Below, in pieces: positions 48,702 to 58,201 of a stretch of DNA of 64,000 nt (positions are counted from its first letter, which is position 1; each line of letters opens with the position of its first letter). The translations under genes were made by a program, and so were the position numbers. This stretch comes from Marmoricola endophyticus (GTDB lineage Bacteria > Actinomycetota > Actinomycetes > Propionibacteriales > Nocardioidaceae), in contig NZ_BMKQ01000001.1 in the NCBI RefSeq assembly GCF_014644415.1, positions 1,664,861 through 1,728,860 on the forward strand. Reading direction: 5' to 3'. The notes beneath the pieces are model-generated. The model had not been told where the DNA came from and made no database searches. It saw only the letters and a list, made by a program, of their open reading frames with translations.

Positions 48702-50111
48702 CCCGTCCTGGATGCGCCGGAAGGGAGCCAGCTCCTCGATCTCGTAGCCGAGCTCGAGCAGGGTCGCCTCGGAGCCCTGCGGACCCGAGATCATCACGCC
48801 CACCGGGTTGCCGTCGGCGGTGGCACCGGTCGGCAGCGCGAGTGCCGGCTCGCCGGTCGCGTTGTGCCACGGGGTGAACCCGACCCAGTCGGTGATCCGG
48901 GGGAAGAAGTCGGCCAGCGGCGCGAACGGCTCCAGCTCGCCCAGCGGCCGAGCGGGGTGGAGCAGTGTCGGGCTGAGGACGACGTCGTAGCCGTAGCGGG
49001 CGTACAGGTCCTCGGAGATCCGCTGCGCACGGCGCAGCCGGGTGATCGCCTGCGGGAGGCGGTACGCCCGACGGTGCAGGAGCCTCGCGAGCCCCTGGGT
49101 CAGCGGGTCCGTCGCGTGCTTGTCGAAGTCCCGGTCCAGGAGCAGCCGGCCACCGTCGTGCAGCACGGCGGCGAGCATCGCCCAGTACGTCGTGAAGTCC
49201 TCCTCGAACGACGGCGGTGCGGGGGCGTCGATCGGCTCGACGTAGTGGCCGGCGCCCTCGAGCAGCCGGGCGGTGGCGTTGACCACCGCGAGGGTCTCGG
49301 GGTCGGTGCGCCGGTCCCCGATCGACTGCACGACGAGACCGACCACGAGCCGCTTGCGGCCCGGGCGGCGGATGTCCCCGACCGGCGGCAGCCGCAGGTC
49401 GCGGTAGGTCTTCTCCGCCTCGCGGAGGAACAGCGCCGAGTCGCGCACCGACCGGGTGAGCACGCCGTCGGCGACGATCCGTACCGGCATGTCGCGGTTG
49501 CGCTTGTCGCTCGGCGTCCGTCCGCGCGTGGGCTTCAGCCCGACCAGGCCGCAGCAGTCGGCGGGGATCCGGATCGAGCCGCCGCCGTCGTTGCCGTGGG
49601 CGAGGGGGACGACCCCCGCCGCGACGAGCGCGGCCGAGCCGGCCGACGAGGCCCCCGACGTACGCCCCGTGTCCCAGGGGTTGCGCACGGGCGGCCCACC
49701 GGGAGGCTCCGCGCTCGGGCTGAACCCGAACTCCGAGAGCCGGGACTTGCCGAGGGCGACCATCCCGGTCGCGCGGTGCAGCCGCGCCCAGTCGCCGTCG
49801 GCCTCCGCCGGCCCGGCGACCCAGGCCCGCGAGCCGTGCTGGGTCGGCATCCCCCGCAGGTCCACGTTGTCCTTGAGATACGTCGGGACGCCGGCGAACG
49901 GGCCGGTCAGGTCGCCACGCGCCTGCGCACGGGCCTCGTCGTACGCCGCGTGCGCGACCGCGGACAGCTCGGGCTCCACCCTCTCGACCCGCTCCACGGC
50001 GGCGTCGACCAGCTCGGCGGGCGAGACGTCGCGGCGCTGCAGACGGCCCAGGAGCCCGACCAGGTCGTCCTCACCCAGCGCGTCGTCGGTGACGGCGTGC
50101 ACGCGCGGCAT
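48699..50111 (-). CDS. Amidase signature family enzyme
   Basis: 470 aa from an ATG at 50111. The Ser-cisSer-Lys triad is visible: the Lys in TYLKDNVDLRG near residue 80, the cis-Ser region GRTSGASSAGSAALVAAGVV and the nucleophile region HGNDGGGSIRIPADCCGLVG near 175. The family hydrolyses amides from nitrile-derived amides to glutamyl-tRNA. The C-terminal WHNATGEPALALPTG is typical. Not a GatA, as no gatB/gatC is nearby. Substrate unknown. Confidence 0.9.
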   Translation of the reverse strand: MPRVHAVTDDALGEDDLVGLLGRLQRRDVSPAELVDAAVERVERVEPELSAVAHAAYDEARAQARGDLTGPFAGVPTYLKDNVDLRGMPTQHGSRAWVAGPAEADGDWARLHRATGMVALGKSRLSEFGFSPSAEPPGGPPVRNPWDTGRTSGASSAGSAALVAAGVVPLAHGNDGGGSIRIPADCCGLVGLKPTRGRTPSDKRNRDMPVRIVADGVLTRSVRDSALFLREAEKTYRDLRLPPVGDIRRPGRKRLVVGLVVQSIGDRRTDPETLAVVNATARLLEGAGHYVEPIDAPAPPSFEEDFTTYWAMLAAVLHDGGRLLLDRDFDKHATDPLTQGLARLLHRRAYRLPQAITRLRRAQRISEDLYARYGYDVVLSPTLLHPARPLGELEPFAPLADFFPRITDWVGFTPWHNATGEPALALPTGATADGNPVGVMISGPQGSEATLLELGYEIEELAPFRRIQDG

Positions 50112-50117
50112 GCCCCG

Positions 50118-50123
50118 ACCGTA
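50118..50123 (-). promoter_or_regulatory. -10 element, leaderless start of the amidase gene
   Basis: TACGGT on the minus strand lies 6 nt before the ATG at 50111, back to back with the cysC promoter. Confidence 0.5.
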
Positions 50124-50164
50124 TCCGGGACCTGCGGACTTCGCGCGCCGACCGGGGTCCCGGC

Positions 50165-50173
50165 TGGCACGAT
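50165..50173 (+). promoter_or_regulatory. Extended -10 element, leaderless start of cysC
   Basis: TGG plus CACGAT ends 7 nt before the GTG at 50181; no ribosome site is visible. Confidence 0.5.
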
Positions 50174-50180
50174 GGCGGCC

Positions 50181-51377
50181 GTGCCGATCCCGCAACACCT
50201 CCCGACACCACGCGAGCTGGACGACCTCGAGCTCCTCCTCAACGGGGCGCTGGCGCCCCGCACGGGTTTCGACCCGGTCGGCCCGGTCACGCTGGCGCTG
50301 CCCGACGGTGTGGCCGACGCCGCCCGCCAGGCCGGTGCCGTCGAGCTGACCGACGCCGAGGGGACCCCCCTGGCCCGGGTCGCGGCCGACGGCACCGTGA
50401 CGGCGCTCGCGCCCCAGGACGCGCGACCGTTCCGGCGGCTCTACCGCGCGCCGACCGAGGTCCGTACGGAGTCCTCCGGCGGGCCGGCCTACGTCGTCCG
50501 CGGCGCGCCGACCGCCGACGACCTGGCGCTGCTCGACGGCCCCGCGACGCTGCTCGTGCTGTGCGGCCACGGCACCCCGGTCGGGCTCAGCCCGGTCGGC
50601 CTGCTGCGCGTCTGCGTCACCGCCGTCCGCGATCGCGACGACATCTCGGTCGTCGCCGTCCCGCTGGCCGACCACGGTGACGCCGCCGTCGACGAGGAGC
50701 TCGCCGTCCGGGTCGCCGGGGCGTACGCCGACGACGTGCGGGCGCTGCCCGGCACCGGCCCGCTCACCGACGAGGTCGCCGCCGCCGTCGCGCTGGACCG
50801 GCCACCGCGCGACGAGCAGGGCCTGGTGGTGCTGTTCACCGGCCTGTCCGGCTCCGGGAAGTCCACCCTGGCGCGCGCCCTGCACGACCTCGTCGTCGAG
50901 GACGGCCGGCGGACGGTCACCAGCCTGGACGGCGACGTCGTACGACGCCACCTCAGCGCGGGCCTCGGCTTCAGCCGCGAGGACCGGGAGACCAACATCC
51001 GCCGGATCGGCTGGGTCGCGGCCGAGATCGCGCGCCACCGCGGGCTGGCGATCTGCTCGCCGATCGCCCCGTTCGCGCAGACCCGCGCCGACGTCCGTGG
51101 CTACGTCGAGGACGCGGGCGGGGCGTACTTCTGCGTCCACGTCGCCACTCCCCTGGAGGAGTGCGAGCGGCGCGACCGCAAGGGCCTGTACGCGAAGGCG
51201 CGGGCCGGCGAGATCCCGGACTTCACGGGCATCTCCTCGCCGTACGAGGAGCCCGTCGACGCCGACGTCCGCGTCGACACCACCGGGCGGAGCGTCGAGG
51301 ACGCACTCGGCGACGTGCTCGACGGCCTCGCGAGCGCGGGTCTGCTCGACCTCCGCCCCCACCCCGAGGAGTCCTGA
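50181..51377 (+). CDS. cysC: Adenylyl-sulfate kinase with extra N-terminal domain
   Basis: 398 aa from the GTG at 50181; an ATG at 50172 is in frame. The C-terminal about 190 residues are APS kinase: Walker A VLFTGLSGSGKSTLARALHD, DGDVVRRHLSAGLGFSREDR, ETNIRRIGWVAAEIARHRGL and DRKGLYAKARAGEIPDFTGI. It phosphorylates APS to PAPS, the sulfate donor. The first about 200 residues are not standalone CysC and may be a degenerate sulfurylase/PUA-like domain (PTPRELDDLELLLNGALAPR). The following permease gene overlaps by one base. Confidence 0.9.
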   Translation: MPIPQHLPTPRELDDLELLLNGALAPRTGFDPVGPVTLALPDGVADAARQAGAVELTDAEGTPLARVAADGTVTALAPQDARPFRRLYRAPTEVRTESSGGPAYVVRGAPTADDLALLDGPATLLVLCGHGTPVGLSPVGLLRVCVTAVRDRDDISVVAVPLADHGDAAVDEELAVRVAGAYADDVRALPGTGPLTDEVAAAVALDRPPRDEQGLVVLFTGLSGSGKSTLARALHDLVVEDGRRTVTSLDGDVVRRHLSAGLGFSREDRETNIRRIGWVAAEIARHRGLAICSPIAPFAQTRADVRGYVEDAGGAYFCVHVATPLEECERRDRKGLYAKARAGEIPDFTGISSPYEEPVDADVRVDTTGRSVEDALGDVLDGLASAGLLDLRPHPEES

Positions 51378-52321
51378 TGGGCGACCTGATCACCCTCTCC
51401 GCGCTGTCGGTCCTCGTCGTCAGCTTCGGCGTCGGGATCGTCGTCGGGCTCACCGGCATGGGAGGCGGCGCGCTGATGACGCCGGCGCTGATCCTGCTCG
51501 GCATCAACCCGGCGGCGGCGGTGGCCAACGACCTGGTCGCCGCCTCGGTGAACAAGTCGGTCGGCGCCGCGGTGCACTGGCGTACCGGCTCGCCCAACCT
51601 CCGCCTGGCCGGGCTCTTGATGTGCACCTCGGTGCCGTTCGCGTTCGCCGGCGGGTTCATCGTGAAGTCGCTCGGTGACGAGGGCGCCCAGACCGACTTC
51701 CTCACGTACGCGATCGGCGTGGCCCTGCTGTTCACGGCGGCGACGTACGGGCTGCGGATGTACCTCCAGCTGCGCCACGTCACCGCCGGCAACCGGGCCC
51801 CCACGACCGCGCCGCGGCTCCGGCCGGTGCCGACGCTGCTGATCGGCGCGATCGGGGGCCTGCTGGTCGGGATCACCTCGGTCGGCTCCGGGTCACTGAT
51901 CATGGTGGCTCTGCTGCTGCTCTACCCGACGCTGTCCGCGGTGAAGCTGGTCGGCACCGACCTCGTCCAGGCGGTGCCGCTGGTGCTGGCCGCGGCGGTC
52001 GGCCACGTCCTCACCGAGGGGGTGACGTGGGCCGTGCTGATCCCGCTGGTCCTGGGCGGCACGCCCGGGACGTACCTCGGCTCCCGGATGGCCTCCTGGG
52101 TCTCCCAGTCGGTCATCCGGCGCGGCATCGTCATCGTGCTGACCCTCACCGGGCTGAAGATGCTCGGCGTCCCACCGGAGATCGTGGGGATCGTCGGTGC
52201 GGGACTGCTGCTCCTCGGCCCGCTTGCGTGGGGCTGGGTGCGCCAGACCCGGGGGCTGCCGGCCTTCGACAACAACCTCGGGGCCTGGCGCGTCGACCGC
52301 GAGAGGTCGGGTTCCGACTAG
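51377..52321 (+). CDS. TauE/SafE family sulfite/anion permease
   Basis: 314 aa, ATG sharing a base with the cysC stop codon (TGATG). Two repeats of the family: VVGLTGMGGGALMTPALILL near residue 25 and LVGITSVGSGSLIMVALLLL near 165, with about eight membrane segments. Such proteins move sulfite, sulfonates or related anions. Coupling to cysC supports a sulfur-compound role. Confidence 0.88.
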   Translation: MGDLITLSALSVLVVSFGVGIVVGLTGMGGGALMTPALILLGINPAAAVANDLVAASVNKSVGAAVHWRTGSPNLRLAGLLMCTSVPFAFAGGFIVKSLGDEGAQTDFLTYAIGVALLFTAATYGLRMYLQLRHVTAGNRAPTTAPRLRPVPTLLIGAIGGLLVGITSVGSGSLIMVALLLLYPTLSAVKLVGTDLVQAVPLVLAAAVGHVLTEGVTWAVLIPLVLGGTPGTYLGSRMASWVSQSVIRRGIVIVLTLTGLKMLGVPPEIVGIVGAGLLLLGPLAWGWVRQTRGLPAFDNNLGAWRVDRERSGSD

Positions 52322-52340
52322 CGCGCCCACCCGCGCCGAG

Positions 52341-53642
52341 TCAGCGAGCGCGAATCGCCTCGTCGATCGCGCCGGGGGCGCCGCCGAACTCGTCGGCCTC
52401 CTCGCCGACGACCTCGTCGAGGTCCTCGACCGAGTGGCCCTCCTCGTCCATCCCGGCGTCCGCATCGCGCAGGGCGGTGTGGGCCGTGGCCAGGATCGCG
52501 ACGGCGCCCAGCGCGGTGATCGCGGCGAGCCAGAACGGCACGTGGACGTCGAAGTGCTCGACCAGCTTCGCGGCGACGAACGGGGCGAGACCGCCGCCGA
52601 TGAAGCGGACGAAGCCGTACGCCGCCGAGGCGACCGGCCGCTCGACCGGAGCGACCACCATCACGGCCTGGGTGGTCAGCGTGTTGTTGATGCCGATGAA
52701 GATGCCGGCCGCGATCACCGCGACGATGACGACGGTCCGCTCACCGGGCCAGATCGCGATCGCGGCCAGGTCGACCGCGAACAGCGAGAGCGCGACGTAG
52801 AGCGTCTTGGCGGTGCCGAAGCGGGCCTGCAGACGGGGCGCGCCGAGCACCGCGAAGATCGCGACGAAGATCCCCCAGCCGAAGAACACCAGGCCGAGCT
52901 GGATGGCGCCGAGGTCCATGAGGAACGGGGCGTACCCGAGCATCGTGAAGAACGCCCAGTTGTAGAGCAGCGCCGCCAGACCCATCAGCAGCAGCCCGCG
53001 GTGGCGAAGCGCCGCGATCGGCGCGACCAGTGAGGTCTTGTGGTCCGGCTTCGGCGTGGCCGGCAGCAGGAAGAAGGTCGCGACGAGGGCGATGAACATC
53101 AGCACGGCGACGCCGAAGAACGGGCCGTGGAAGCTGATGTTGCCGAGGACGCCACCGACCAGCGGTCCGGCCGCGATGCCGATGCCGAGAGCGGCCTCGT
53201 ACAGGATGATCGCGCCGGCGAACCCGCCTCGCGCGCTGGAGACGATGGCCGCCAGCGAGGTCGCGATGAAGAGGGCGTTGCCCAGGCCCCAGCCCGCCCG
53301 GAAGGCGACGATGCCGGAGATCGAGTCGCTGGCGCCCGCGAGCGCGGCGAAGACCACGATGAGGGCGAGGCCGACGATCAGCGTCTGCTTGGCGCCCAGT
53401 CGGCTCGAGACCCAGTTGGTCACCAGCATCATCACCGCCGTGACGACGAGGTAGCTGGTGAACAGCAGCGTCACCTGGCTGGGCGAGGCGTCCAGCTGCT
53501 CGGAGATGGCGGGCAGGATCGGGTCGACCAGACCGATGCCCATGAAGGAGATGACGCACGCGAAGGCGACGGCGTAGACCGCCTTGGGCTGGTTGAACAG
53601 CCCGCCCTCCTCGTGCGCGGTGTGCTGGTGCGTGTCAGACAT
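52341..53642 (-). CDS. MFS transporter
   Basis: 433 aa, ATG start overlapping the MarR stop codon by 8 bp. Twelve hydrophobic segments. Near-N-terminal FMGIGLVDPILPAISEQLDA, then the loop NWVSSRLGAKQTLIVGLALI, resemble drug:proton antiporters. The acidic C-terminal tail (VEDLDEVVGEEADEFGGAPG) is soluble. Paired with a MarR regulator, it is probably a drug or toxin exporter induced by substrate. Confidence 0.88.
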   Translation of the reverse strand: MSDTHQHTAHEEGGLFNQPKAVYAVAFACVISFMGIGLVDPILPAISEQLDASPSQVTLLFTSYLVVTAVMMLVTNWVSSRLGAKQTLIVGLALIVVFAALAGASDSISGIVAFRAGWGLGNALFIATSLAAIVSSARGGFAGAIILYEAALGIGIAAGPLVGGVLGNISFHGPFFGVAVLMFIALVATFFLLPATPKPDHKTSLVAPIAALRHRGLLLMGLAALLYNWAFFTMLGYAPFLMDLGAIQLGLVFFGWGIFVAIFAVLGAPRLQARFGTAKTLYVALSLFAVDLAAIAIWPGERTVVIVAVIAAGIFIGINNTLTTQAVMVVAPVERPVASAAYGFVRFIGGGLAPFVAAKLVEHFDVHVPFWLAAITALGAVAILATAHTALRDADAGMDEEGHSVEDLDEVVGEEADEFGGAPGAIDEAIRAR

Positions 53643-54072
53643 GTGCGGGCTTCTCCGTGGTCTCGGCGAGGGTGGTCAGGGCGGGCAGCGCGGCGACGAG
53701 CTGCTCGACGTGCGTGGGTGTGAGCCGGGCGAGGCGGTCGACGATGACCTGCTCGTGCAGGTGGCGGCGGGCCTCGACGGCCTGCTCCCCTGCCGGCGTG
53801 ATCGCCACGAGGCTGGCGCGGCGGTCGGCCGGGTCGACCGACCGGGTCAGGTAGCCCAGCTGCTCGAGCCGTTGCACCAGGCCCGTCATGGACGGCTGGC
53901 TCACCGCCTCGAGCTCGGCCAGCGCCGTGATCCGGTGCGGTCCGCCACGCCTGATCCGCGACAGCGTCGCGGCGCCCGTACGGCTGAGCTCGTGCTGGGG
54001 AGCGTCGCGGACCACGGTCACGGCCAGCTCGCGCAGCACTCCGGCCAGCGCGGTGGACGTCGGGTTGCTCAC
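53635..54072 (-). CDS. MarR family transcriptional regulator
   Basis: 145 aa from a GTG at 54072; a GTG at 54078 is possible. Winged helix near residues 42-95: LSRIRRGGPHRITALAELEA, VSQPSMTGLVQRLEQLGYLT and the wing DPADRRASLVAITPAGE. Such proteins dimerise and repress the adjacent exporter until a ligand binds. The 54073-54120 region contains AT-rich TAATTT and TGCATA/TGATGTA half-sites that could be promoter and operator, but symmetry is poor. Confidence 0.88.
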   Translation of the reverse strand: MSNPTSTALAGVLRELAVTVVRDAPQHELSRTGAATLSRIRRGGPHRITALAELEAVSQPSMTGLVQRLEQLGYLTRSVDPADRRASLVAITPAGEQAVEARRHLHEQVIVDRLARLTPTHVEQLVAALPALTTLAETTEKPAHV

Positions 54073-54151
54073 GCCCACCAAATTACATCAGCACCCTATG
54101 CATCTACCACCGGGCGTGCCGTGAGCCCGCTCACGTCGACCGGGAACGACG

Positions 54152-54185
54152 AACGGCCGCACGCCCCGAGAGGCGTGCGGCCGTT
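54152..54185 (-). terminator. Terminator after the alkaline phosphatase gene
   Basis: Perfect 14-bp stem (AACGGCCGCACGCC and complement) with a 6-nt loop, 24 bp after the phosphatase stop codon; on the minus strand it ends in an AACGGCC/GGCCGTT pairing without U-run. It may also stop MarR-side antisense transcripts. Confidence 0.75.
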
Positions 54186-54208
54186 GCGACGGTGCGTCCG
54201 GGAACGGA

Positions 54209-55669
54209 TCAGCCCCGGAACGCCTCCATCGCGTTCTGCATGATGAAGTGCAGGTCGGTCTGGTCGATGAGGCCCACCAGGTTGCCGGCGCCGGGGCCGT
54301 AGCCCGCGACCCGCAGCTGCGTGCCGGTGTGCTGCTGGCTCCCGCCGGCCGGAGCCGTGTTGTAGGACACGATCATGTCCGAGCCCTCACGGGTGCGGAG
54401 CTTGGCGTTCAGCCCCGGGGTGGGTGCGTCCACGATCTGGCTGGTGTGGGCGTGGTCGGCGGTGGTGATGACCAGCGTGTTGCCGTCCTTGCGGGCGAAG
54501 TCGAGCGCCGCGGTGACGGCCTGGTCGAGCTGCTCGGTCTCGCCGATCTGGCCGCACGGGTTGGCCGCGTGGTCCTGCTTGTCGATCGACGCGCTCTCGA
54601 CCTGCAGGAAGAAGCCCTTGTCGGTGCCGGCCCGGTTCTTCGAGAGCAGGTCGATCGCCTTCGTGGTCATCGTCGACAGCGGCGGGGTCTTGCCGTAGTC
54701 CGGGTTGGCCGTGCAGGTACGGGCGTCCCCGTCGGCGCCCGTGGGCGTGGCGTTCAGCGGCGCGAACTTCACCGGCATGTTGCCCTGGGAGAACGTGCCG
54801 AGGAGCGGAGCGTCCTGGTCGGCGCGAGTCACGGCCTTGAGCTGCTTGGCGTTGTTGATGACGTTGTAGCCGCGCTGCTGCGCCTGCGCCCGCAGGGTCT
54901 TGCCGGCGTACGTCCCGGCCTTGGCCTTCTGGGCGAACGTCGCCGACCCACCACCGAGCGTGACGTCGGGGCGGGTGTCGAGCAGCTGCTCGGTGATCGA
55001 GCCCAGCCCGCCGTTCTCCTTGGCGAAGCGGGGGCAGGTGGTCGAGGTCTGGTCCGGGCCGTAGCAGCTGCGCGCGTTCACGCTGGCCACCTGCACGGCC
55101 GGCGTCGCGTCCTGGATCTCGGCGGTGGTGACGTCACCGGTCGCCCGGCCGGACTGCTTGGCCCACTCCAGCAGCGTCTGCCGCGGGGTCTCGGCGCGGT
55201 TGACCGAGATGGCTCCGTCGTACGACTTCTGCCCGGTCGCCCACGCGGTGCCGGTCGCGGCCGAGTCGGGGTCGTAGTCCGGCTTCCCGGTCGCCTTGTC
55301 CACGCTGTAGTGGGTCATCTGACCGGTCAGCGGCAGCGCGTCGAGACCCTTGAAGAACCCGCCGGCCCCCTCGAGGTAGTTGCGGGCGACGGTGATCTCG
55401 GAGTCGCCCATCCCGTCGCCGATCAGGAGGATCACGTTCTTGGCGCCGGTGGCGGCGAGCGAGTCCTGGATCAGCTGGGTCTGGTCGGTCGTCTCACGAC
55501 GCGCGCCGCCGAAGGCGTCGACGGGGCCGGCCGCGGCGCGGCTGATCAGCGGCCGCTCGGCGCTGGGGGCGGACTGGGCGCCGCCGGCCCAGCCGAGCGC
55601 GCCCATGGCGACGCCGGTGGCGAGGACGGCACCCACCGCAGGAACGGTGCGGCGGAGGTGGTGGTTCAT
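54209..55669 (-). CDS. Secreted alkaline phosphatase (PhoA family)
   Basis: 486 aa, ATG at 55669 with AAGGGA upstream. Signal peptide residues 1-33 ([20 protein letters not shown]). All PhoA landmarks: metal Asp in [15 protein letters not shown], nucleophile Ser in [48 protein letters not shown] and the final His in [10 protein letters not shown]. It releases phosphate from organic esters outside the cell. Two 11-bp direct repeats just upstream could be a PhoP site. Confidence 0.95.
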   Translation of the reverse strand: MNHHLRRTVPAVGAVLATGVAMGALGWAGGAQSAPSAERPLISRAAAGPVDAFGGARRETTDQTQLIQDSLAATGAKNVILLIGDGMGDSEITVARNYLEGAGGFFKGLDALPLTGQMTHYSVDKATGKPDYDPDSAATGTAWATGQKSYDGAISVNRAETPRQTLLEWAKQSGRATGDVTTAEIQDATPAVQVASVNARSCYGPDQTSTTCPRFAKENGGLGSITEQLLDTRPDVTLGGGSATFAQKAKAGTYAGKTLRAQAQQRGYNVINNAKQLKAVTRADQDAPLLGTFSQGNMPVKFAPLNATPTGADGDARTCTANPDYGKTPPLSTMTTKAIDLLSKNRAGTDKGFFLQVESASIDKQDHAANPCGQIGETEQLDQAVTAALDFARKDGNTLVITTADHAHTSQIVDAPTPGLNAKLRTREGSDMIVSYNTAPAGGSQQHTGTQLRVAGYGPGAGNLVGLIDQTDLHFIMQNAMEAFRG

Positions 55670-55677
55670 GGGGGATC

Positions 55678-55699
55678 CCTTCACGGAGCCTTCACGAGC
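55678..55699 (+). promoter_or_regulatory. Possible PHO-box direct repeats
   Basis: Two tandem 11-nt units CCTTCACGGAG and CCTTCACGAGC, ending 9 bp from the phosphatase start codon. Actinobacterial PhoP sites are 11-nt repeats with a TTCAC core. The position, very near the start codon, would imply a repressor or a start site inside; hence low confidence. Confidence 0.35.
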
Positions 55700-55873
55700 A
55701 ACGGGCGACTGCGACCCAATCGGCGCCACGTGACCGTCGTACGACCACCAGGTGACGGGCAGGCGGCACGCAGGCGACGTGCCGGCCGACCCCGAGCCGT
55801 GGGACCTGACCGAGTCGGACCGGCCCTCGTCTCGCCTCGACGCACCGCGCCCACAGGACGCGGGAACGGCCGA

Positions 55874-55879
55874 TACGAT
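55874..55879 (+). promoter_or_regulatory. -10 element upstream of cysD
   Basis: TACGAT 58 bp before the cysD ATG. A good -10 with no clear -35. No SAM or other riboswitch fold was recognised in 55670-55937. Confidence 0.35.
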
Positions 55880-55937
55880 GGCGCGGCCCGCGACGGTGCT
55901 CGCCTCCCGGGCCACCAGCCCCTGCCGAAAGCGATCC

Positions 55938-56852
55938 ATGACTGCTACGCACACGGACTACCAGCTGAGCCAGCTCGACCAGCTCGAGGCGGAGTCGATC
56001 CACATCTTCCGCGAGGTCGCCGCCGAGTTCGAGAAGCCGGTGCTGATGTTCTCCGGCGGCAAGGACTCCATCGTGATGATGCGTCTTGCGGAGAAGGCCT
56101 TCTACCCGGCGAAGATCCCCTTCCCCGTGCTGCAGGTCGACACCGGCTACGACTTCCCCGAGGTGCTCGAGACCCGTGACCACTGGGTCGACCGGCTCGG
56201 GGTACGCCTGATCGTGGCCAGCGTCGAGCAGGCGATCGCCGACGGCGTCGTGGTCGACGACGGCAAGACCCCGCGCAACCGGCTGCAGATCGGCACCCTG
56301 CTCAACGCCATCGAGGAGAACGGCTTCACCGCGGCCTTCGGCGGCGGTCGGCGCGACGAGGAGAAGGCCCGCGCCAAGGAGCGCGTCTACTCCCACCGCG
56401 ACGAGTTCGGCCAGTGGGACCCGAAGAACCAGCGCCCCGAGCTGTGGAGCCTCTACAACGGCCGCCTGCACGAGGGCGAGCACATGCGGATCTTCCCGAT
56501 CTCGAACTGGACCGAGCTCGACATCTGGGACTACATCGGCCGCGAGCGCATCGAGATCCCCTCGATCTACTTCTCGCACCAGCGCCGGGTCTTCGAGCGG
56601 GACGGGATGCTGCTCTCCGAGAGCGAGCACAACCCGCTGCGCGACGGCGAGCAGGTCACCGAGCGCACGGTGCGGTTCCGCACCGTGGGCGACCTGACCC
56701 TCACCGGCTGCCTGGAGTCGGAGGCCGACAGCATCGACAAGATCATCGAGGAGATCGCGATCGCCCGGGTGACCGAGCGTGGCGCGACCCGTGGCGACGA
56801 CCGCTTCTCCGAGGCCGCCATGGAGGACCGGAAGAAGGAGGGCTACTTCTGA
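55938..56852 (+). CDS. cysD: Sulfate adenylyltransferase small subunit
   Basis: 304 aa, ATG start. CysD is the PP-loop ATP pyrophosphatase that joins sulfate and ATP into APS, driven by CysN GTP hydrolysis. PP motif [20 protein letters not shown] near residue 35, then [37 protein letters not shown] and the C-terminal [10 protein letters not shown]. Length typical. Confidence 0.97.
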   Translation: MTATHTDYQLSQLDQLEAESIHIFREVAAEFEKPVLMFSGGKDSIVMMRLAEKAFYPAKIPFPVLQVDTGYDFPEVLETRDHWVDRLGVRLIVASVEQAIADGVVVDDGKTPRNRLQIGTLLNAIEENGFTAAFGGGRRDEEKARAKERVYSHRDEFGQWDPKNQRPELWSLYNGRLHEGEHMRIFPISNWTELDIWDYIGRERIEIPSIYFSHQRRVFERDGMLLSESEHNPLRDGEQVTERTVRFRTVGDLTLTGCLESEADSIDKIIEEIAIARVTERGATRGDDRFSEAAMEDRKKEGYF

Positions 56853-58189
56853 TGAGCCCGCACGAGACCACCCCTGAGGCCGAGGGCACGCCCACCGAGT
56901 CGGCACTCGGGACGGGCCACGCCACCGACGCGCTGCGCATGGACCTGCTCCGCTTCGCCACCGCAGGCTCCGTCGACGACGGCAAGTCCACGCTGATCGG
57001 CCGGCTGCTGCTGGACTCCAAGTCGATCTTCGAGGACCAGCTCGAGGCCGTCGAGGCCACCAGCCAGTCCAAGGGGTACGACTACACCGACCTGGCGCTG
57101 CTGACCGACGGCCTGCGCTCGGAGCGCGAGCAGGGCATCACCATCGACGTGGCGTACCGCTACTTCGCGACGCCGACCCGCAAGTTCATCATCGCCGACA
57201 CCCCGGGCCACGTGCAGTACACCCGCAACATGGTCACCGGCGCCTCGACCGCGGATCTCGGCCTGGTGCTGGTCGACGCCCGCCAGGGCCTCACCGAGCA
57301 GTCCCGCCGGCACGCCGTCATCCTGTCGCTGCTGCGGGTCCCCCACCTGGTGCTCGCCGTCAACAAGATGGACCTCGTCGACTACGACCAGGCGACGTAC
57401 GAGAAGATCCGCTCCGACTTCACCTCGTTCGCGGCGAAGCTGAACATCCCCGACCTCGAGGTCATCCCGATCTCGGCACTCAAGGGCGACAACGTCGTCA
57501 ACCGCTCCGAGCACATGCCGTGGTACCAGGGCTCCAGCCTGATGCACCACCTGGAGACGGTCCACGTGGCCTCCGACCGCGACCTGGTCGACACGCGACT
57601 GCCGGTGCAGTACGTCGTACGCCCGAAGTCCGAGGAGTTCCACGACTACCGCGGGTACGCAGGCCAGGTCGCCGGCGGGGTGCTCAAGCCGGGCGACGAG
57701 GTCGTCGTCCTCCCCTCGGGGATGACCTCGACCATCGAGGGCATCGACCTGTTCGACCGTGAGGTCGACGAGGCCTTCCCCCCGATGTCGGTGACGGTGC
57801 GGCTCGCCGACGACGTCGACGTGAGCCGTGGCGACATGATCGCCCGCGTCCGCAACGCGCCGAGGCCGAGCCAGGACATCGACGCGATGGTCTGCTGGAT
57901 GACCAACGAGCCCCTGCGCGAGCGGGCCAAGCTGGCCATCAAGCACACCACCCGCACGGGACGGGCGCTGGTGAAGAACATCCAGTACCGGATGGACGTC
58001 AACACCCTGCACCGCGACCAGGAGGCCGGCGAGCTCGGCCTGAACGAGATCGGCCGCGTGCAGCTGCGCACCACGGTGCCGCTGCTGGCCGACGCCTACG
58101 CCCAGAACCGGACGACCGGGTCGTTCATCCTGATCGACGAGGCGACCGGGGTCACCGTCGGCGCCGGGATGATCCTCGACGGCGCCTGA
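56852..58189 (+). CDS. cysN: Sulfate adenylyltransferase large subunit (GTPase)
   Basis: 445 aa, ATG overlapping the cysD stop codon (TGATG). GTPase P-loop GSVDDGKSTLIGRLLLDS near residue 40, EREQGITIDVAYRYF, DTPGHVQYTRNMVTGAS and NKMDLVDY, then EF-Tu-like beta domains. It has no C-terminal APS kinase domain, so PAPS formation depends on the separate cysC at 50181. Confidence 0.96.
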   Translation: MSPHETTPEAEGTPTESALGTGHATDALRMDLLRFATAGSVDDGKSTLIGRLLLDSKSIFEDQLEAVEATSQSKGYDYTDLALLTDGLRSEREQGITIDVAYRYFATPTRKFIIADTPGHVQYTRNMVTGASTADLGLVLVDARQGLTEQSRRHAVILSLLRVPHLVLAVNKMDLVDYDQATYEKIRSDFTSFAAKLNIPDLEVIPISALKGDNVVNRSEHMPWYQGSSLMHHLETVHVASDRDLVDTRLPVQYVVRPKSEEFHDYRGYAGQVAGGVLKPGDEVVVLPSGMTSTIEGIDLFDREVDEAFPPMSVTVRLADDVDVSRGDMIARVRNAPRPSQDIDAMVCWMTNEPLRERAKLAIKHTTRTGRALVKNIQYRMDVNTLHRDQEAGELGLNEIGRVQLRTTVPLLADAYAQNRTTGSFILIDEATGVTVGAGMILDGA

Positions 58190-58201
58190 GCCGGGACCGC
58201 C

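Noticed and set aside
48699-50111. Amidase as GatA of the Asp/Glu-tRNA amidotransferase
   Set aside because: No gatB or gatC adjacent, and the C-terminal region differs from GatA.
55670-55937. SAM or other sulfur-related riboswitch before cysD
   Set aside because: No recognisable conserved core; only a -10 element and unstructured sequence were seen.
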